This document shows, one piece after another, positions 46,141-58,500 of a DNA stretch of 64,000 bases (position 1 is its first letter; each line of letters begins with the position of its first letter). The translations under genes and the position numbers were made by a program. The DNA is taken from assembly GCA_030180135.1 (NCBI GenBank), contig CM058237.1, forward strand, positions 107,337,904 through 107,401,903, given 5' to 3'. The stretch is from Orychophragmus violaceus (Eukaryota; Streptophyta; Magnoliopsida; Brassicales; Brassicaceae). Below the pieces are notes generated by a model. That model was given only the letters and a program-made list of their open reading frames with translations, had not been told where the DNA came from and did not search any database.

Positions 46141-48426
46141 CCTTCACGTCAGTCCATTAGGAGGTTTTGGCCTTAGGATCCTTCCCCCGGTGGATAGAAT
46201 CAGTTTATCCTATCCCGTCATTGTTTTTTCCACCAATTTCTTCACCAGACCTCTTTGTTATCCATTTGAGAGGTTTGGGTCTTGATAGTTTCAAAAAAAA
46301 CTCGAGTCAATTTTTTCGGGTCAAGGAACCTTGGTTCTCGGTAGGCTATAACCTTCCCACGGTGTATAGACGGGTTTTTCGGGTCATTTGTTTTCCACCA
46401 ATTTCTTCACCAGACCTCTTTTATATCCCATTTTGAGGGTTTTGGTCATGATAGTTTCAAAAAAACTCGATCCAATTCTTCCTGGGTCATGGAAACTTGC
46501 ATTTTGGCCTTAGAATCCTTCTCGGCGGTGCATCTAGTCAGGATAATCCATCACGTCAGTCAGTATGGCCGAGATAGTCCTTCCCGTCAGTCCATTAGGA
46601 GGTTTTGGCCTTAGGATCCTTCCCCCGGTGGATAGAATCAGTTTATCCTATCCCGTCATTTGTTTTCCACCAATTTCTTCACCAGACCTCTTTGTTATCC
46701 ATTTGAGAGGTTTGGGTTTCAAAAAAACTCGAGTCAATTTTTTCGGGTCATGGAACCTTGGTTCTCGGTAGGCTATAACCTTCCCACGGTGTATAGACGG
46801 GTTTTTCGGGTCATTTGTTTTCCACCAATTTCTTCACCAGACCTCTTTTATATCCCATTTTAAGGGTTTTGGTCATGATAGTTTCAAAAAAACTCGATCC
46901 AATTCTTCCTGGGTCATGGAAACTTGCATTTTGGCCTTAGAATCCTTCTCGGCGGTGCATCTGGTCAGGATAATCCATCACGTCAGTCAGTATGGCCGAG
47001 ATAGTCCTTCCCGTCAGTTCGTTTCCATCCCGTTAGTCAGTATGGCCGAGATAGTCCTTCACGTCAGTTCGTTTCCATCCCGTCAGTAATTCTGGCCGCG
47101 AGAATGCTAGTCCTTTGTTTTTTTGGCCGAGGGATTCCACACCTTACGTCATTTAGGGTGGTTTTTTGGCCTTAGGATCCTTCCCGGCGGTTGCATCCGG
47201 TCATGATAATCCATCCCGTCAGTCAGTATGGCCGAGATAGTCCTTCACGTCAGTCCATTAGGAGGTTTTGGCCTTAGGATCCTTCCCCCGGTGGATAGAA
47301 TCAGTTTATCCTATCCCGTCATTGTTTTTTCCACCAATTTCTTCACCAGACCTCTTTGTTATCCATTTGAGAGGTTTGGGTCTTGATAGTTTCAAAAAAA
47401 ATCGAGTCAATTTTTTCGGGTCAAGGAACCTTGGTTCTCGGTAGGCTATAACCTTCCCACGGTGTATAGACGGGTTATTCGGGTCATTTGTTTTCCACCA
47501 ATTTCTTCACCAGACCACTTTTATATCCCATTTTAAGGGTTTTGGTCATGATAGTTTCAAATAAACTCGATCCAATTCTTCCTGGGTCATGGAAACTTGC
47601 ATTTTGGCCTTAGAATCCTTCTCGGCGGTGCATCTGGTCAGGATAATCCATCCCGTTAGTCAGTATGGCCAAGATAGTCCTTCCCGTCATTTCGTTTCCA
47701 TCCCGTTAGTCAGTATGGCCGAGATAGTCCTTCACGTCAGTTCGTTTCCGTCCCGTCAGTCATTCTGGCCGCGAGAATGCTAGTCCTTTGTTGTTTTGGC
47801 CGAGGGATTCCACACCTTACGTCATTTAGTGTGGTTTTTGGCCTTAGGATCCTTCCCGGCGGTTCATCCGGTCATGATAATCCATCCTGTCAATCAGTAT
47901 GGCCGAGACAGTCCTTCCCGTCAGTCCATTAGGATGTTTTGGCCTTAGGATCCTTCCCCCGGTGGATAGAATCAGTTTATCCTATCCCGTCATTGTTTTT
48001 TCCACCAATTTCTTCACCAGACCTCTTTGTTATCCATTTGAGAGGTTTGGTCTTGATAGTTTCAAAAAAACTCGAGTCAATTTTTTCGGGTCAAGGAACC
48101 TTGGTTCTCGGTAGGCTATAACCTTCCCACGGTGTATAGACGGGTTTTTCGGGTCATTTGTTTTCCACCAATTTCTTCTTCAGACCTCTTTTATATCCCA
48201 TTTTAAGGGTTTTGGTCATGATAGTTTCAAAAAAACTCGATCCAATTCTTCCTGGGTCATGGAAACTTGCATTTTGGCCTTAGAATCCTTCTCGGCGGTG
48301 CATCTGGTCAGGATAATCCATCCCGTTAGTCAGTATGGCCGAGATAGTCCTTCCCGTCAGTCCATTAGGAGGTTTTGGCCTTAGGATCCTTCCCCCGGTG
48401 GATAGAATCAGTTTATCCTATCCCGT

Positions 48427-50332
48427 CACTGTTTTTTCCACCAATTTATTCACCAGACCTCTTTGTTATCCATTTGAGAGGTTTGGGTCTTGATAGTTTC
48501 AAAAAAACTCGAGTCAATTTTTTCGGGTCAAGGAACCTTGGTTCTCGGTAGGCTATAACCTTCCCACGGTGTATAGACGGTTTTTTCGGGTCATTTGTTT
48601 TCCACCAATTTCTTCACCAGACCTCTTTTATATCCCATTTTAAGGGTTTTGGTCATGATAGTTTCAAAAAAACTCGATCCAATTCTTCCTGGGTCATGGA
48701 AACTTGCATTTTGGCCTTAGAATCCTTCTCGGCGGTGCATCTGGTCAGGATAATCCATCCCGTTAGTCAGTATGGCCGAGATAGTCCTTCCCGTCAGTCC
48801 ATTAGGAGGTATTGGCCTTAGGATCCTTCCCCCGGTGGATAGAATCAGTTTATCCTATCCCGTCATTGTTTTTTCCACCAATTTCTTCACCAGACCTCTT
48901 TGTTATCCATTTGAGAGGTTTGGGTCTTGATAGTTTAAAAAAAACTCGAGTCAATTTTTTCGGGTCAAGGAACCTTGGTTCTCGGTAGGCTATAACCTTC
49001 CCACGGTGTATAGACGGGTTTTTCGGGTCATTTGTTTTCCACCAATTTCTTCACCAGACCTCTTTTATATCCCATTTTAAGGGTTTTGGTCATGATAGTT
49101 TCAAAAAAACTCGATCCAATTCTTCCTGGGTCATGGAAACTTGCACTTTGGCCTTAGAATCCTTCTCGGCGGTGCATCTGGTCAGGATAATCCATCCCGT
49201 TAGTCAGTATGGCCGAGATAGTCCTTCCCGTCAGTCCATTAGGAGGTTTTGGCCTTAGGATCCTTCCCCCGGTGGATAGAATCAGTTTATCCTATCCCGT
49301 CATTGTTTTTTCCACCAATTTCTTCACCAGACCTCTTTGTTATCCATTTGAGAGGTTTGGGTCTTGATAGTTTCAAAAAAACTCAAGTCAATTTTTTTCG
49401 GGGCAAGGAACCTTGGTTCTCGGTAGGCTATAACCTTCCCACGGTGTATAGACGGGTTTTTCGGGTCATTTGTTTTCCACAATTTTCTTCACCAGGCCTC
49501 TTTTATATCCCATTTTAAGGGTTTTGGTCATGATAGTTTCAAAAAAAATCGATCCAACTCTTCCTGGGTCATGGAAACTTGCATTTTGCCTTAGAATCCT
49601 TCTCGGCGGTGCATCTGGTCAGGATAATCCATCCCGTTAGTCAGTATGGCCGAGATAGTCCTTCCCGTCAGTCCATTAGGAGGTTTTGGCCTTAGGATCC
49701 TTCCCCGATGGATAGAATCAGTTTATCCTATCCCGTCATTGTTTTTTCCACCAATTTCTTCACCAGACCTCTTTGTTATCCATTTGAGAGGTTTGGGTCT
49801 TGATAGTTTGAAAAAAACTCCAGTCAATTTTTTTCGGGTCATGGAACCTTGGTTCTCGGTAGGCTATAACCTTCCCACGGTGTATAGACGGGTTTTTCGG
49901 GTCATTTTCTTTCCACCAATTTCTTCACCAGACCTCTTTTATATCCCATTTTAAGGGTTTTGGTCATGATAGTTTCAAAAAAACTCGATCCAATTCTTCC
50001 TGGGTCATGGAAACTTGCATTTTGGCCTTAAAATCCTTCTCGGCGGTGCATCTGGTCAGGATAATCCATCACGTCAGTCAGTATGGCCGAGATAGTCCTT
50101 CCCGTCAGTTCGTTTCCATCCCGTTAGTCAGTATGGCCGAGATAGTCCTTCACGTCAGTTCATTACGAGGTTTTGGCCTTAGGATCCTTCCCCCGGTGGA
50201 TAGAATCAGTTTATCCTATCCCGTCATTCTTTTTTCCACCAATTTCTTCACCAGACCTCTTTGTTATCCATTAGGAGGTTTTGGCCTTAGGATCCTTCCC
50301 CCGGTGGATAGAGTCAGTTTATCCTATCCCGT
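48427..50332 (+). repeat. 1906-bp unit with one extra monomer
   Basis: This stretch and 50333-51800 are two versions of the same segment. Marks early in the unit are 1906 bp apart (CACTGTTTTTTCC at 48427 and 50333, TAGTTTAAAAAAAAC at 48931 and 50837), while later marks are 1468 bp apart (49646 and 51114). The 438-bp difference is one added monomer at about 49250-49690 with ACTCAAGTCAATT and TTTCGGGGCAAGG. Confidence 0.87.
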
Positions 50333-51800
50333 CACTGTTTTTTCCACCAATTTCTTCACCAGACCTCTTTGTTATCCATTTGAGAGGTTTGGGTCTTGAT
50401 AGTTTCAAAAAAACTCGAGTCAATTTTTTCGGGTCAAGGAACCTTGGTTCTCGGTAGGCTATAACCTTCCCACGGTGTATAGACGGTTTTTTCGGGTCAT
50501 TTGTTTTCCACCAATTTCTTCACCAGACCTCTTTTATATCCCATTTTAAGGGTTTTGGTCATGATAGTTTCAAAAAAACTCGATCCAATTCTTCTTGGGT
50601 CATGGAAACTTGCATTTTGGCCTTAGAATCCTTCTCGGCGGTGCATCTGGTCAGGATAATCCATCCCGTTAGTCAGTATGGCCGAGATAGTCCTTCCCGT
50701 CAGTCCATTAGGAGGTTTTGGCCTTAGGATCCTTCCCCCTGTGGATAGAATCAGTTTATCCTATCCCGTCATTGTTTTTTCCACCAATTTCTTCACCAGA
50801 CCTCTTTGTTATCCATTTGAGAGGTTTGGGTCTTGATAGTTTAAAAAAAACTCGAGTCAATTTTTTCGGGTCAAGGAACCTTGGTTCTCGGTAGGCTATA
50901 ACCTTCCCACGGTGTATAGACGGGTTTTTCGGGTCATTTGTTTTCCACCAATTTCTTCACCAGACCTCTTTTATATCCCATTTTAAGGGTTTTGGTCATG
51001 ATAGTTTCAAAAAAACTCGATCCAATTCTTCCTGGGTCATGGAAACTTGCATTTTGCCTTAGAATCCTTCTCGGCGGTGCATCTGGTCAGGATAATCAAT
51101 CCCGTTAGTCAGTATGGCCGAGATAGTCCTTCCCGTCAGTCCATTAGGAGGTTTTGGCCTTAGGATCCTTCCCCGATGGATAGAATCAGTTTATCCTATC
51201 CCGTCAATGTTTTTTCCACCAATTTCTTCACCAGACCTCTTTGTTATCCATTTGAGAGGTTTGGGTCTTGATAGTTTGAAAAAAACTCCAGTCAATTTTT
51301 TTCGGGTCATGGAACCTTGGTTCTCGGTAGGCTATAACCTTCCCACGGTGTATAGACGGGTTTTTCGGGTCATTTTCTTTCCACCAATTTCTTCACCAGA
51401 CCTCTTTTATATCCCATTTTAAGGGTTTTTGTCATGATAGTTTCAAAAAAACTCGATCCAATTCTTCCTGGGTCATGGAAACTTGCATTTTGGCCTTAAA
51501 ATCCTTCTCGGCGGTGCATCTGGTCAGGATAATCCATCACGTCAGTCAGTATGGCCGAGATAGTCCTTCCCGTCAGTTCGTTTCCATCCCGTTAGTCAGT
51601 ATGGCCGAGATAGTCCTTCACGTCAGTTCATTACGAGGTTTTGGCCTTAGGATCCTTCCCCCGGTGGATAGAATCAGTTTATCCTATCCCGTCATTCTTT
51701 TTTCCACCAATTTCTTCACCAGACCTCTTTGTTATCCATTAGGAGGTTTTGGCCTTAGGATCCTTCCCTCGGTGGATAGAGTCAGTTTATCCTATCCTGT
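50333..51800 (+). repeat. 1468-bp unit, collinear with 30.0-31.5 kb
   Basis: This unit aligns without offset change to 30008-31478 (+20325), including the 108-bp truncated monomer. It lacks the extra 438-bp monomer of the preceding unit. Confidence 0.87.
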
Positions 51801-52069
51801 CATTGTTTTTTCCACCAATTTCTTCACCAGACCTCTTTGTTATCCATTTGAGAGGTTTGGGTCTTGATAGTTTCAAAAAAACTCGAGTCAATTTTTTCGG
51901 GTCAAGGAACCTTGGTTCTCGGTAGGCTATAACCTTCCCACGGTGTATAGACGGGTTTTTCGGGTCATTTGTTTTCCACCAATTTCTTCACCAGACCTCT
52001 TTTATATCCCATTTTAAGGGTTTTGGTCATGATAGTTTCAAAAAAACTCGATCCAATTCTTCCTGGGTC

Positions 52070-52741
52070 ATGGAAACTTGCATTTTGGCCTTAGAATCCT
52101 TCTCGGCGGTGCATCTGGTCAGGATAATCCATCCCGTTAGTCAGTATGGCCAAGATAGTCCTTTTCGTCATTTCGTTTCCATCCCGTTAGTCAGTATGGC
52201 TGAGATAGTCCTTCACGTCAGTTCGTTTCCGTCCCGTCAGTCATTCTGGCCGCGAGAATGCTAGTCCTTTGTTGTTTTGGCCGAGGGATTCCACACCTTA
52301 CGTCATTTAGTGTGGTTTTTTGGCCTTAGGATCCTTCCCGGCGGTTCATCCGGTCATGATAATCCATCCCGTCAATCAGTATGGCCGAGACAGTCCTTCC
52401 CATCAGTCCATTAGGATTTTTTGGCCTTAGGATCCTTCCCCCGGTGGATAGAATCAGTTTATCCTATCCCGTCATTGTTTTTTCCACCAATTTCTTCACC
52501 AGACCTCTTTGTTATCCATTTGAGAGGTTTGGGTCTTGATAGTTTCAAAAAAACTCGAGTCAATTTTTTCGGGTCAAGGAACCTTGGTTCTCAGTAGGCT
52601 ATAACCTTCCCACGGTGTATAGACGGGTTTTTCGGGTCATTTATTTTCCACCAATTTCTTCACCAGACCTCTTTTATATCCCATTTTAAGGGTTTTGGTC
52701 ATGATAGTTTCAAAAAAACTCGATCCAATTCTTCCTGGGTC
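52070..52741 (+). repeat. Single, unamplified counterpart of the 672-bp repeat
   Basis: This is the only copy of the 672-bp unit in the right-hand duplicate, whereas the left-hand one has three. Its marker reads CAGTATGGCCAAG and GTCATTTCGTTTCC, where all three left copies read CAGTTTGGCCAAG and GTCATTTTGTTTCC. Confidence 0.88.
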
Positions 52742-55400
52742 ATGGAAACTTGCATTTTGGCCTTAGAATCCTTCTCGGCGGTGCATCTGGTCAGGATAAT
52801 CCATCCCGTAAGTCAGTATGGCCGAGATAGTCCTTCCCGTCAGTCCATTAGGAGGTTTTGGCCTTAGGATCCTTCCCCCGGTGGATAGAATCAGTTTATC
52901 CTATCCCGTCATTGTTTTTTCCACCAATTTCTTCACCAGACCTCTTTGTTATCCATTTGAGAGGTTTGGGTCTTGATAGTTTCAAAAAAACTCGAGTCAA
53001 TTTTTTTCGGGGCAAGGAACCTTGGTTCTCGGTAGGCTATAACCTTCCCACGGTGTATAGACGGGTTTTTCGGGTCATTTGTTTTCCACCAATTTCTTCA
53101 CCAGACCTCTTTTATATCCCATTTTAAGGGTTTTGGTCATGATAGTTTCAAAAAAACTCGATCCAATTCTTCCTGGGTCAGGAAAACTTGCATTTTGGCC
53201 TTAAAATCCTTCTCGGCGGTGCATCTGGTCAGGATAATCCATCCCGTTAGTCAGTATGGCCGAGATAGTCCTTCCCGTCAGTCCATTAGGAGGTTTTGGC
53301 CTTAGGATCCTTCCCCCGGTAGATAGAATCAGTTTATCCTATCCCGTCATTGTTTTTTCCACCAATTTCTTCACCAGACCTCTTTGTTATCCATCTGAGA
53401 GGTTTGGGTCTTGATAGTTTCAAAAAAACTCGAGTCAATTTTTTCGGGTCAAGGAACCTTGGTTCTCGGTAGGCTATAACCTTCCCACGGTGTATAAACG
53501 GGTTTTTCGGGTCATTTGTTTTCCACCAATTTCTTCACCAGACCTCTTTTATATCCCATTTTAAGGTTTTGGTCATGATAGTTTCAAAAAAACTCGATCC
53601 AATTCTGCCTGGGTCATGGAAACTTGCATTTTGCCTTAGAATCCTTCTCGGCGGTGCATCTGGTCAGGATAATCCGTCCCGTTAGTCAGTATGGCCGAGA
53701 TAGTCCTTCCCGTCAGTCCATTAGGAGGTTTTGGCCTTAGGATCCTTCCCCCGGTGGATAGAATCAGTTTATCCTATCCCGTCATTGTTTTTTCCACCAA
53801 TTTCTTCACCAGACCTCTTTGTTATCCATTTGAGAGGTTTGGGTCTTGATAGTTTCAAAAAAACTCGAGTCAATTTTTTCGGGTCATGGAACCTTGGTTC
53901 TCGGTAGGCTATAACCTTCCCACGGTGTATAGACGGGACCAATTTCTTCACCAGACCTCTTTTATATCCCATTTTAAGGGTTTTGGTCATGATAGTTTCA
54001 AAAAAACTCGATCCAATTCTTCTTGGGTCATGGAAACTTGCATTTTGGCCTTAGAATCCTTCTCGGCGGTGCATCTGGTCAGGATAATCCATCCCGTTAG
54101 TCAGTATGGCCGAGATAGTCCTTCCCGTCAGTTCGTTTCCATCCCGTTAGTCAGTATGGCGGAGATAGTCCGTCACGTCAGTTCGTTTCCGTCCCGTCAG
54201 TCATTCTGGCCGCGAGAATGCTAGTCCTTTGTTGTTTTGGCCGAGGGATTCCACACCTTACTTCATTTAGGGTGGTTTTTTGGCCTTAGGATCCTTCCCG
54301 GCGGTTGCATCCGGTCATGATAATCCATCCCGTCAGTCAGTATGGCCGAGATAGTCCTTCACGTCAGTTCATTTGGAGTTTTTGGCCTTAGGAACCTTCC
54401 CCCGGTGGATAGAATCAGTTTATCCTATCCCGTCATTGTTTTTTCCACCAATTTCTTCACCAGACCTCTTTGTTATCCATTTGAGAGGTTTGGGTCTTGA
54501 TAGTTTCAAAAAAACTCGTCAATTTTTTCGGGTCAAGGAACCTTGGTTCTCGGTAGGCTATAACCTTCCCACGGTGTATAGACGGGTTTTTCGGGTCATT
54601 TGTTTTCCACCAATTTCTTCACCAGACCACTTTTATATCCCATTTTAAGGTTTTTGGTCATGATAGTTTCAAAAAAACTCGATCCAATTCTTCCTGGGTC
54701 ATGGAAACTTGCATTTTGGCCTTAGAATCCTTCTCGGCGGTGCATCTGGTCAGGATAATCCATCCCGTTAGTCAGTATGGCCAAGATAGTCCTTCCCGTC
54801 ATTTCGTTTCCATCCCGTTAGTTAGTATGGCCGAGATAGTCCTTCACGTCAGTTCGTTTCCGTCCCGTCAGTCATTCTGGCCGCGAGAATGCTAGTCCTT
54901 TGTTGTTTTGGCCGAGGGATTCCACACCTTACGTCATTTAGTGTGGTTTTTGGCCTTAGGATCCTTCCCGGCGGTTCATCCGGTCATGATAATCCATCCC
55001 GTCAATCAGTATGGCCGAGACAGTCCTTCCCGTCAGTCCATTAGGATGTTTTGGCCTTAGGATCCTTCCCCCGGTGGATAGAATCAGTTTATCCTATCCC
55101 GTCATTGTTTTTTCCACCAATTTCTTCACCAGACCTCTTTGTTATCCATTTGAGAGGTTTGGTCTTGATAGTTTCAAAAAAACTCGAGTCAATTTTTTCG
55201 GGTCAAGGAACCTTGGTTCTCGGTAGGCTATAACCTTCCCACGGTGTATAGACGGGTTTTTCGGGTCATTTGTTTTCCACCAATTTCTTCACCAGACCTC
55301 TTTTATATCCCATTTTAAGGGTTTTGGTCATGATAGTTTCAAAAAAACTCGATCCAATTCTTCCTGGGTCATGGAAACTTGCATTTTGGCCTTAGAATCC

Positions 55401-58400
55401 TTCTCGGCGGTGCATCTGGTCAGGATAATCCATCCCGTTAGTCAGTATGGCCGAGATAGTCCTTCCCGTCAGTCTATTAGGAGGTTTTGGCCTTAGGATC
55501 CTTCCCCCGGTGGATAGAATCAGTTTATCCTATCCCGTCATTGTTTTTTCCACCAATTTCTTCACCAGACCTCTTTGTTATCCATTTGAGAGGTTTGTGT
55601 CTTGATAGTTTCAAAAAAACTCAAGTCAATTTTTTCGGGGCAAGGAACCTTGGTTCTCGGTAGGCTATAACCTTCCCACGGTGTATAGACTGGTTTTTCG
55701 GGTCATTTGTTTTCCACCAATTTCTTCACCAGACCTCTTTTATATCCCATTTTAAGGGTTTTGGTCATGATAGTTTCAAAAAAAATCGATCCAATTCTTC
55801 CTGGGTCATGAAAACTTGCATTTTGGCCTTAGAATCCTTCTCGGCGGTGCATCTGGTCAGGATAATCCATCCCGTTAGTCAGTATGGCCGAGATAGTCCT
55901 TCCCGTCAGTCCATTAGGAGGTTTTGGCCTTAGGATCCTTCCCCCGGTGGATAGAATCAGTTTATCCTATCCCGTCATTGTTTTTTCCACCAATTTCTTC
56001 ACCAGACCTCTTTGTTATCCATTTGAGAGGTTTGGGTCTTGATAGTTTCAAAAAAACTCGAGTCAATTTTTTCGGATCAAGGAACCTTGGTTCTCGGTAG
56101 GCTATAACCTTCCCACGGTGTATAGACGGGTTTTTCGAGTCATTTGTTTTCCACCAATTTCTTCACCAGACCTCTTTTATATCCCATTTTAAGGGTTTTG
56201 GTCATGATAGTTTCAAAAAAACTCGATCCAATTCTTCTTGGGTCATGGAAACTTGCATTTTGCCTTAGAATCCTTCTCGGCGGTGCATCTGGTCAGGATA
56301 ATCCGTCCCGTTAGTCAGTATGGCCGAGATAGTCCTTCCCGTCAGTCCATTAGGAGGTTTTGGCCTTAGGATCCTTCCCCCGGTGGATAGAATCAGTTTA
56401 TCCTATCCCGTCATTGTTTTTTCCACCAATTTCTTCATCAGACCTCTTTGTTATCCATTTGAGAGGTTTGGGTCTTGATAGTTTCAAAAAAACTCGAGTC
56501 AATTTTTTCGGGTCATGGAACCTTGGTTCTCGGTAGGCTATAACCTTCCCACGGTGTATAGACGGGTTTTCGGGTCATTTGTTTTCCACCAATTTCTTCA
56601 CCAGACCTCTTTTATATCCCATTTTAAGGGTTTTGGTCATGATAGTTTTAAAAAAACTCGATCCAATTCTTCCTGGGTCATGGAAACTTGCATTTTGGCC
56701 TTAGAATCCTTCTCGGCGGTGCATCTGGTCAGGATAATCCATCCCGTTAGTCAGTATGGCCGAGATAGTCCTTCCCGTCAGTCCATTAGGAGGTTTTGGC
56801 CTTAGGATCCTTCCCCCGGTGGATAGAATCAGTTTATCCTATCCCGTCATTGTTTTTTCCACCAATTTCTTCACCAGACCTCTTTGTTATCCATTTGAGA
56901 GGTTTGGGTCTTGATAGTTTCAAAAAAACTCGAGTCAATTTTTTCGGGTCAAGGAACCTTGGTTCTCGGTAGGCTATAACCTTCCCACGGTGTATAGACG
57001 GGTTTTTCGGGTCATTTGTTTTCCACCAATTTCTTCACCAGACCTCTTTTATATCCCATTTTAAGGGTTTTGGTCATGATAGTTTCAAAAAAACTCGATC
57101 CAATTCTTCTTGGGTCATGGAAACTTGCATTTTGCCTTAGAATCCTTCTCGGCGGTGCATCTGGTCAGGATAATCCGTCCCGTTAGTCAGTATGGCCGAG
57201 TTAGTCCTTCCCGTCAGTCCATTAGGAGGTTTTGGCCTTAGGATCCTTCCCCCGGTGGATAGAATCAGTTTATCCTATCCCGTCATTGTTTTTTCCACCA
57301 ATTTCTTCATCAGACCTCTTTGTTATCCATTTGAGAGGTTTGGGTCTTGATAGTTTCAAAAAAACTCGAGTCAATTTTTTCGGGTCATGGAACCTTGGTT
57401 CTCGGTAGGCTATAACCTTCCCACGGTGTATAGACGGGTTTTCGGGTCATTTGTTTTCCACCAATTTCTTCACCAGACCTCTTTTATATCCCATTTTAAG
57501 GGTTTTGGTCATGATAATTTTTAAAAAACTCGATCCAATTCTTCCTGGGTCATGGAAACTTGCATTTTGGCCTTAGAATCCTTCTCGGCGGTGCATCTGG
57601 TCAGGATAATCCATCCCGTTAGTCAGTATGGCCGAGATAGTCCTTCCCGTCAGTCCATTAGGAGGTTTTGGCCTTAGGATCCTTCCCCCGGTGGATAGAA
57701 TCAGTTTATCCTATCCCGTCATTTTTTTTCCACCAATTTCTTCACCAGACCTCTTTGTTATCCATTTGAGAGGTTTGGGTCTGGATAGTTTCAAAAAAAC
57801 TCGAGTCAATTTTTTTCGGGGCAAGGAACCTTGGTTCTCGGTAGGCTATAACCTTCCCACGGTGTATAGACGGGTTTTTCGGGTCATTTGTTTTCCACCA
57901 ATTTCTTCACCAGACCTCTTTTATATCCCATTTTAAGGGTTTTGGTCATGATAGTTTCAAAAAAAATCGATCCAATTCTTCCTGGGTCATGAAAACTTGC
58001 ATTTTGGCCTTAGAATCCTTCTCGGCGGTGCATCTGGTCAGGATAATCCATCCCGTTAGTCAGTATGGCCGAGATAGTCCTTCCCGTCAGTCCATTAGGA
58101 GGTTTTGGCCTTAGGATCCTTCCCCCGGTGGATAGAATCAGTTTATCCTATCCCGTCATTGTTTTTTCCACCAATTTCTTCACCAGACCTCTTTGTTATC
58201 CATTTGAGAGGTTTGGGTCTTGATAGTTTCAAAAAAACTCGAGTCAATTTTTTTGGGTCAAGGAACCTTGGTTCTCGGTAGGCTATAACCTTCCCACGGT
58301 GTATAGACGGGTTTTTCGGGTCATTTGTTTTCCACCAATTTCTTCACCAGACCTCTTTTATATCCCATTTTAAGGGTTTTGGTCATGATAGTTTCAAAAA

Positions 58401-58500
58401 AACTCGATCCAATTCTTCATGGGTCATGGAAACTTGCATTTTGGCCTTAGAATCCTTCTCGGCGGTGCATCTGGTCAGGATAATCCATCCCGTTAGTCAG
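55401..58500 (+). repeat. Plain monomer run with an 872-bp dimer repeat
   Basis: No module C is present. Monomers follow each other at about 436 bp. Two consecutive dimers share the variants ATTCTTCTTGGGTC with TTTTGCCTTAG (56231 and 57103) and GACGGGTTTTCGGG (56561 and 57433), each 872 bp apart, so the unit here is a dimer. An odd A-tract, GATAATTTTTAAAAAAC, occurs near 57513. Confidence 0.85.

Larger units (their letters stand above)
46141..55400 (+). repeat. Second copy of the 27-43 kb segment, rearranged
   Basis: Private variants of 27.0-34.9 and 41.9-43.3 kb recur here in the same order at changing offsets: +19120 (27047 to 46167), +18176 (GGGTTATTCGG at 29297 and 47473), +18419 (CGTCACTGTT at 30006 and 48425), +20325 (30008-32150 with 50333-52475), +18981 (33877 and 52858), and +11956 (42417 and 54373). 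Each change of offset marks a gain or loss of whole repeat units in one of the two copies. Confidence 0.85.
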
